64,000 nt of DNA, taken from contig CP136066.1 of the NCBI GenBank assembly GCA_032622095.1, positions 46,966,911-47,030,910 on the forward strand, read 5' to 3'. Below are positions 58,842-64,000 of the stretch, piece after piece. Below the pieces are notes generated by a model, which was not told the origin of the DNA, made no database searches, and saw only the letters and a program-made list of their open reading frames with translations. The first letter of the stretch is position 1; each line of letters opens with the position of its first letter. A program made the translations under genes and the position numbers. This stretch comes from Siphonodentalium dalli (Eukaryota; Mollusca; Scaphopoda; Gadilida; Siphonodentaliidae).

Positions 58842-60430
58842 TTTTGTGATACCCATAATATATGAGCAGGTGGATGCAGGCACCCCGGTCCCACATATAG
58901 AGGCACCTCTGTCTTGAACTTCGATAGTGGAAACTTCACTAGTGATGTCCAGAGCAGTCTACCTTGCGGCAGTTTACAAAATGTCAAGATAAGAATAACA
59001 AAATTATAGAATATACGTATAGGCATCCTTGGATTAACCGATCTTATCATATTCCCGTGTAAAACTAATAAATTAAACGCTCTTTATATGGGCGTGATAT
59101 ATTGACTCAGAATTAATATCCCAATGTGATAACACATGTAAAACCTTCGGATAGGACACCAACCTCGAACCCAACCTGTACCCCTGACCAGTAATCCCAG
59201 TTGGGACTTACCAATGCCCTCACATGGAGCGTACATAGAAGGAAATCCCAACAAAAAAGGGGAGGGCTATTCCATAGCGGAAGTTGGCCGGCGGTCACCG
59301 AACACGCGGTCCCGGCCTGCACTCTGTTAGAAAACCCAAAAACTAGATTACAGTTTACCCAGTTGATACTTATCTTAAGCCACCACACATAAGCCAAGAC
59401 CGAATGATGGATGGACAGACGGTCGGACATATCAATAACATAATGCGCACGCTCCGCTAGAAAATTGGGTATAATCTATGATTACATATTGATTTTGATA
59501 TGTAAATATATGCAAGTCGCACGGGAGTTGGGGCACCCGATAATATGTATATATCCACTGGTAGTCAAACAATACACATCCATGTATTAGCATGCGTGTA
59601 CATGTATATGGCCGCTTGGGTCCCAGATAATAATATTAACAATCATGCTTAACATATCGCACGTAAACCACCAAACAACCGCCATTTGAATGAATGTGTT
59701 TGATGATGTAGCTAAGTGTCGGAGAGTAAACAACACATAGCATTATTGAAATCTACACACTATCCTGGCAAGGTTTTATTGTTATAATTAACCATCGGAG
59801 GTACCGTTGTTTATATGTTGATGGTCGCCCAATATAACATACATATTTTTGAAATGTGCATATATGGCACTTAAATAATTGAGAACCGTTTATATACAAT
59901 ATTAGTGGGAAAACCGAAGACAATAATATAAGTTTCAGGAGGGATATAAACAGTGGGGGGAAAACCTACCGAACATAAAGTATTGTACGGAGATATGCAT
60001 ATATAACACACAGTGTAACGCTCTTTATAAATGGGTTCTTTTTATATTGTATATATATATTGTATTCTATACAGAAACACACAGTAGGCCCATATTTCAA
60101 GTTACATATTTTGTACAACCTCGTGATTTAGCCTAATGTTTGACTGTCGGCGTGGCTTGATAACATGGAGGAAACATAACATTTAATAATTTGGAAAAGG
60201 TTTACTACGATCGTGCCGAAAATGGTTGGGAACCGATAAATAAATATTGCCATGTATGTGCTCATTAATTACCATTCATCGCACGTATTCTTAGCTTTAC
60301 TTTTAATAATAACTTATTTGTCGAACTATTAATGCCATTGTGGTGATCGGATAATTTATAATGCAAATCTGTTAATCTAATCCCGCGTCGTTAATTCACA
60401 CGTGTGCATGCTTTGTATATAAGAAATTGA
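58842..60430. other. No recognisable gene
   Basis: AT-rich. Two 'aacgctcttta' words (59077, 60018) match a motif also frequent in the Polinton. A (TA)n tract lies near 60048-60060. No convincing ORF. Confidence 0.45.
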
Positions 60431-60436
60431 AAAACT

Positions 60437-60718
60437 ATGTTATGTTACTTTATGTTTCGGAACTCCATTCAGTCACGTTTCACGTATTACAACCGGAGTT
60501 CAGATTGTGCATGTGGACCGCTTCCAACTATTCTGGAATGTCCGTATATTTCTATTGTGAAAATAAATGCTAATTCCCCAGAAAGACTCAATCCTGATTC
60601 AACCCGAAATCAGCTCTATCAAACTTTGTCAACATTATTACGCATTATCAATGAAATTGATAAAATTCTAACAATGGTATACTATCAAGAAGACAAAATT
60701 GGCAAAATTCCTGCATAA
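60437..60718 (+). CDS. Hypothetical small protein
   Basis: 93 residues from the ATG at 60437. The N-terminus is hydrophobic and aromatic with 'CACGPLPTILECPYISIV', followed by a helical, coiled-coil-like C-terminal half (NQLYQTLSTLLRIINEIDKI). After the TAA the same frame stays open for 11 further codons with an acidic end (DIDSDND), then stops. No family recognised. Composition is coding-like, but the gene is unsupported otherwise. Confidence 0.35.
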   Translation: MLCYFMFRNSIQSRFTYYNRSSDCACGPLPTILECPYISIVKINANSPERLNPDSTRNQLYQTLSTLLRIINEIDKILTMVYYQEDKIGKIPA

Positions 60719-61085
60719 TTTCCGGTGTCGGATATAGACAGTGATAACGACTGAGAAAATAAATTCATCGGTTAAATCCTTTAATAAATATGTTTTGCAG
60801 GAGTATATGAAATTATGCATCTGGACGTGTTAATACATTTGTTAAGGAAAGATTTAAAGATTTACGTTTCTCTTTGACATCAAATTCATTAAACTGTCGG
60901 TAGGTAATTTTCAGCTTCCCATGCTGAAGGAAACATAAACATACTAATTGTAATCACCATTGTGTGTATGGCACAAGCATCACCAAAACCACATGCATGG
61001 GCTTGCAGTCTCCCTCGTGTGAATGGCACAAACATACTTGTAATCACCCCCATGTGCGTGACGCGGTCATCGCGATAATACACAC

Positions 61086-61211
61086 GCGGGGGGCGTGTCG
61101 TAAATAATAGTTAAATATAAATTTAAAAAATGCAATTTTTAAAGTGGCACGCTCGTTTTAAACTGACATTTGTTTAATTAATATTTTACTCGTTTTAACG
61201 ACACGCCCTAT
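61086..61211. repeat. Short inverted-repeat element downstream of the Mab-21-like gene
   Basis: 'gggcgtgtcgt' at about 61090 and 'acgacacgccc' at about 61198 flank an AT-rich centre that also contains 'ggcacgctcgttttaaact'. A small hairpin or MITE. Confidence 0.5.
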
Positions 61212-61487
61212 TCGAAAATCTACAAAGACATCCATCAGTTTTACTTTCGAAACTATAGAACAACAATCAGGATTGAGACCGATCGTTATTGTCGATCCAT
61301 TCTTTAATTGTACCATTTCTAATGGTGGAAGAATAAACTATTCTAACCGCTTTTAATTATAGGGTGGTTGCAAAATAGTGTGTGGGATCTCTGTTGTTTT
61401 AAGCATCGTCGAAACATGCTATAAACATGGTCTCTATCGAAAGCAGCGATTTTCGGGTGTATGAGTGATCACGTTTCGTGTCCAACT

Positions 61488-63509
61488 TCAATCAAGTTCA
61501 ATGACGTAGCACTTTACGGACGTTTGTCGGAGGAATGTATCCAGCCATCCATCCATGAATTCCATCCACCCTTGATACCCATCTAAGTCAGAATGCAACT
61601 CGTATAATTTCACGATCACATCGTTCAGAGCCTCGATCGCCAAGTAACATCGATATTCTATACTCTCCCGATTCATCGATCGCATTATTCTTCTCCTCTG
61701 ATCACCTGATCCACAAGATGCCTTTATCCGAGCACTCATATTGACCGCGTACTCGACGTTATGGTACAGTCTCTCGATAACGTCATCCAATGTGTGGAAG
61801 TCTGTGGTAAAGTCATCGACTGACACCCACCTGGATGAAGAATAGGTGTCGCTATTGAGAGGACAACTGAACGTTTCAATCTTCCCCACTGCAAACGTTA
61901 GCAACTCTTTGATGATTTTATTGAACAGTTTGTCGATATTTCCAGCGCACGGATTGCTGCTCACGCGACTGTCACCGCGTGACTTATGTAAGATATCATG
62001 TGATACTTTGTCAGCAATAATGCTCCCGTATGCTTGTAACTTGGTAGTTATATCATCGACGAAAGATAGCCATCTATTCATTAGGATTTCGGGATCCCTA
62101 AATGCTACGAAGGCCTCTGCAATTATTGTAATGAACTCAATCAACTCGTCTAAAGGTTCCTTATCTACAATATAATACATATTCTGGACAAAGGTGTCAT
62201 ACTTATCATAATCCAGCTGTCCACGATACATCCCAAGTTCAACCGTCTTAATAAAAAACGTAAGCGATGATTCAACTCCGTCTATATGCTGGCGTCTGAC
62301 TTCATGGGTTGGACACCTTTTCAGTACAGGTGCGAATATTTTTTGATGCATGACATTATGAGATACAGTACCGGATCCATACAAGACCTCTGCTGCTTCT
62401 AGGATGTTCCTGATATTATACATATAACCCCTCTGTGTCCAAGTCGGGTGTGGTTCAGAGAGCAACTGTTGTCTGCCTACATCAACAAATATATTAACAG
62501 CGAGCCCCAACCGTATTTGTGATTTTATTCCCGCAATATCATAAGTGATGAGACACAATCCGAGAAAAGACCACAGACGCCTGCGGAGATATATCAAATC
62601 AAATTCCGAGACACCGATCAACAAGTTCATTTCGGGAACAAAATAATGAGGCAGGAATCGGTCATGCAAATACTGATCAAGTCTCTTTAATATCTCCACT
62701 ACCGGCAAGTCATTTTCCAAGAATCTAGCGTCGGTTGTTTCGAAATACCAGAGAGCTGACGTCTTCAAGTGGTATGAAGTCAACGTCCCCCGGTCTAAAT
62801 CGATGACGCGTCCGATTAACTTCAAACCCTTCAAAGTGATCATCTGGTTAATGGACATTGTTCTCAACAGCACGACTTCTGCCTTAGCGAACGACAGACA
62901 GAAATCGTGCTCATGGTCCGGGCATGTCGGAGCTGGTCGTGCCACAAGATGAAACTCTCCGGCGATGATTATCGATATAATGTCAGCTGATGGCCATGAC
63001 CGGCCTCTTGTGGCAAACGATCGAATAATATGCGGTATACCGCCGATTCTTAGTTGTGGAACCAAGTCGACGAAGCTGGTTCCATAGGAGTGTATGTTAC
63101 CGACCTTCGAGAATCCAGTGGGTGGAGCAATGTGATTAGTTTCTCCAAAGATCTCTGCATGCATGGTTCTGACAGGATCAGCCAGCATGTATTTCCCGTC
63201 ACCCAAGAGTACTCTTGGTACGAGCTCTGATAACCCCTCATTCGATATTCTGGCATAACAAGGGGTGTCCTCCCGGTATCTCAATCTGGATTCATCTATT
63301 ATTATGTTTCGAGGTTCGATCAGTATATCGAGATCACTTCCGTCGATATTCAAGCCGCTCGCCGCGCTCCCTACTAATGTCAACTTATAATGACCAGACG
63401 ACCGACATTCTATATATCTACTGGCACGCGTTTGAAGTAGAATTCGGTTATAGCGTGAAGCTAAATCCTGTGAGTCCTCGCTGTACCGACTCCGTGACGG
63501 GTACGCCAT
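61488..63509 (-). CDS. Mab-21-domain nucleotidyltransferase (cGAS-like receptor family)
   Basis: 673 residues, uninterrupted. The nucleotidyltransferase core has the G-S signature at 47-48 (LVGSAASGLN), the paired acids in GSDLDILIEP (D59, D61) and a plausible third acid D148 (SFVDLVP). The Mab-21 helical half follows at about 205-300 with the family's 'TLTSYHLKTSALWYFETTD' and 'LPHYFVPEMNLLIG' segments. The remaining 370 residues are helical with no recognised domain. Family members sense nucleic acid and make cyclic dinucleotides, or are structural; which applies here is unknown, but the metal-binding set looks intact. Bivalves carry many such intronless copies (general knowledge). No cGAS-type zinc insert was seen. 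Confidence 0.85.
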   Translation of the reverse strand: MAYPSRSRYSEDSQDLASRYNRILLQTRASRYIECRSSGHYKLTLVGSAASGLNIDGSDLDILIEPRNIIIDESRLRYREDTPCYARISNEGLSELVPRVLLGDGKYMLADPVRTMHAEIFGETNHIAPPTGFSKVGNIHSYGTSFVDLVPQLRIGGIPHIIRSFATRGRSWPSADIISIIIAGEFHLVARPAPTCPDHEHDFCLSFAKAEVVLLRTMSINQMITLKGLKLIGRVIDLDRGTLTSYHLKTSALWYFETTDARFLENDLPVVEILKRLDQYLHDRFLPHYFVPEMNLLIGVSEFDLIYLRRRLWSFLGLCLITYDIAGIKSQIRLGLAVNIFVDVGRQQLLSEPHPTWTQRGYMYNIRNILEAAEVLYGSGTVSHNVMHQKIFAPVLKRCPTHEVRRQHIDGVESSLTFFIKTVELGMYRGQLDYDKYDTFVQNMYYIVDKEPLDELIEFITIIAEAFVAFRDPEILMNRWLSFVDDITTKLQAYGSIIADKVSHDILHKSRGDSRVSSNPCAGNIDKLFNKIIKELLTFAVGKIETFSCPLNSDTYSSSRWVSVDDFTTDFHTLDDVIERLYHNVEYAVNMSARIKASCGSGDQRRRIMRSMNRESIEYRCYLAIEALNDVIVKLYELHSDLDGYQGWMEFMDGWLDTFLRQTSVKCYVIELD

Positions 63510-64000
63510 AATTAATATATGGATACCATATTCTGACGAACACTCTGTGTGTCGATTTCAAGATGATGTTGTCATTATTAATCAACCCAGCCTCATGATT
63601 TTGCTTTATTCTTCGCAGCGCGTTCCTATCTAAAATGGCAGCCGTTCAACCATTCATGCAATTCTTTGAATCTCAGTACAAATTATCTAACAAGAATCAT
63701 ACGGAAATATTCTGGAGACGACATTCCTGAACAAGCACCGTATTTATGTCTAGAAGACGAAGCCATAAGATTTAAGCCAATATATCGGGTTCCAGTACTC
63801 AACTACGATTTCAGACAGAAAATATGACCATAACAAACGCCGTTTCCTAAGACGAGTCACATACTATTCTCAACGAAAGGTCAACCAGATTCTTTTTATC
63901 GTTGCTTCTTATTGAGCAATATGTATACTGTCACACATCCGGGGTACAGCTATATATTTACCATCAATGTGGCCGGTCCATCAGCGGTTTGAAGTAAACT
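63510..64000. other. Upstream flank of the Mab-21-like gene; no gene
   Basis: Contains a 31-codon plus-strand ORF at 63634 with no support. Likely promoter region or unrelated spacer. Confidence 0.4.

Overview
The window looks like AT-rich genomic DNA of an invertebrate animal, most likely a marine mollusc such as a bivalve. This is inferred from the mix of repeats (many inverted-repeat elements, satellite arrays opening with tctg/tg runs, a 'gcgctatataaat(att)n' tail), from secreted PAN and WSC domain exons, from an intronless Mab-21/cGAS-like gene and from spliced coding structure. No rRNA, CRISPR or bacterial operon is seen. Most of the 64 kb is mobile DNA or its remains.

The centrepiece is a complete Polinton/Maverick element at 24369-41266 (16,898 bp). 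It has inverted terminal repeats of about 1.2 kb, AG...CT ends and a perfect 6-bp target duplication (tgtaac) on both sides. Its plus-strand cluster (25895-31326) holds the packaging ATPase, two small basic proteins, a chromodomain integrase, a membrane-anchored PC4-like protein, a candidate minor capsid protein, two short ORFs, the major capsid protein and an adenain-type protease. A minus-strand pair (31658-32805) encodes a TATA-binding-protein-like protein and a tandem PC4-like ssDNA-binding protein. A short plus-strand locus (33209-33768) has an F-box-like start. The far right is a protein-primed type DNA polymerase B on the minus strand (39835-34161), split by a 1.1-kb intron with canonical splice sites; two tandem 450-bp repeats fill most of that intron. 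The transcription-factor-like genes (TBP plus three PC4-like domains) go beyond the usual Polinton set and are the most interesting content. Two frame breaks and one in-frame TGA suggest the copy has begun to decay or uses recoding.

Left of the Polinton: a broken LTR-retrotransposon gag (30-1105, minus), tandem satellites (3660-4260; 5878-7062), inverted-repeat elements, a Lys/Arg-rich ORF with an acidic repeat (12444-13367), a WSC-domain exon (17312-17710, minus) and a relic of a Crypton-type tyrosine recombinase (21720-22566). Long stretches between them hold nothing recognisable.

Right of the Polinton: a hAT-like non-autonomous element with an 8-bp target duplication (41324-42384); a 4.3-kb fold-back element (47310-51611) inserted into a second WSC-like sequence; satellite, A-rich and minisatellite tracts (52230-53970); a signal-peptide/PAN exon (54294-54603, minus); several hairpin elements (55024-58841); and a 673-residue Mab-21-like nucleotidyltransferase (61488-63509, minus), the best intact host gene in the window.
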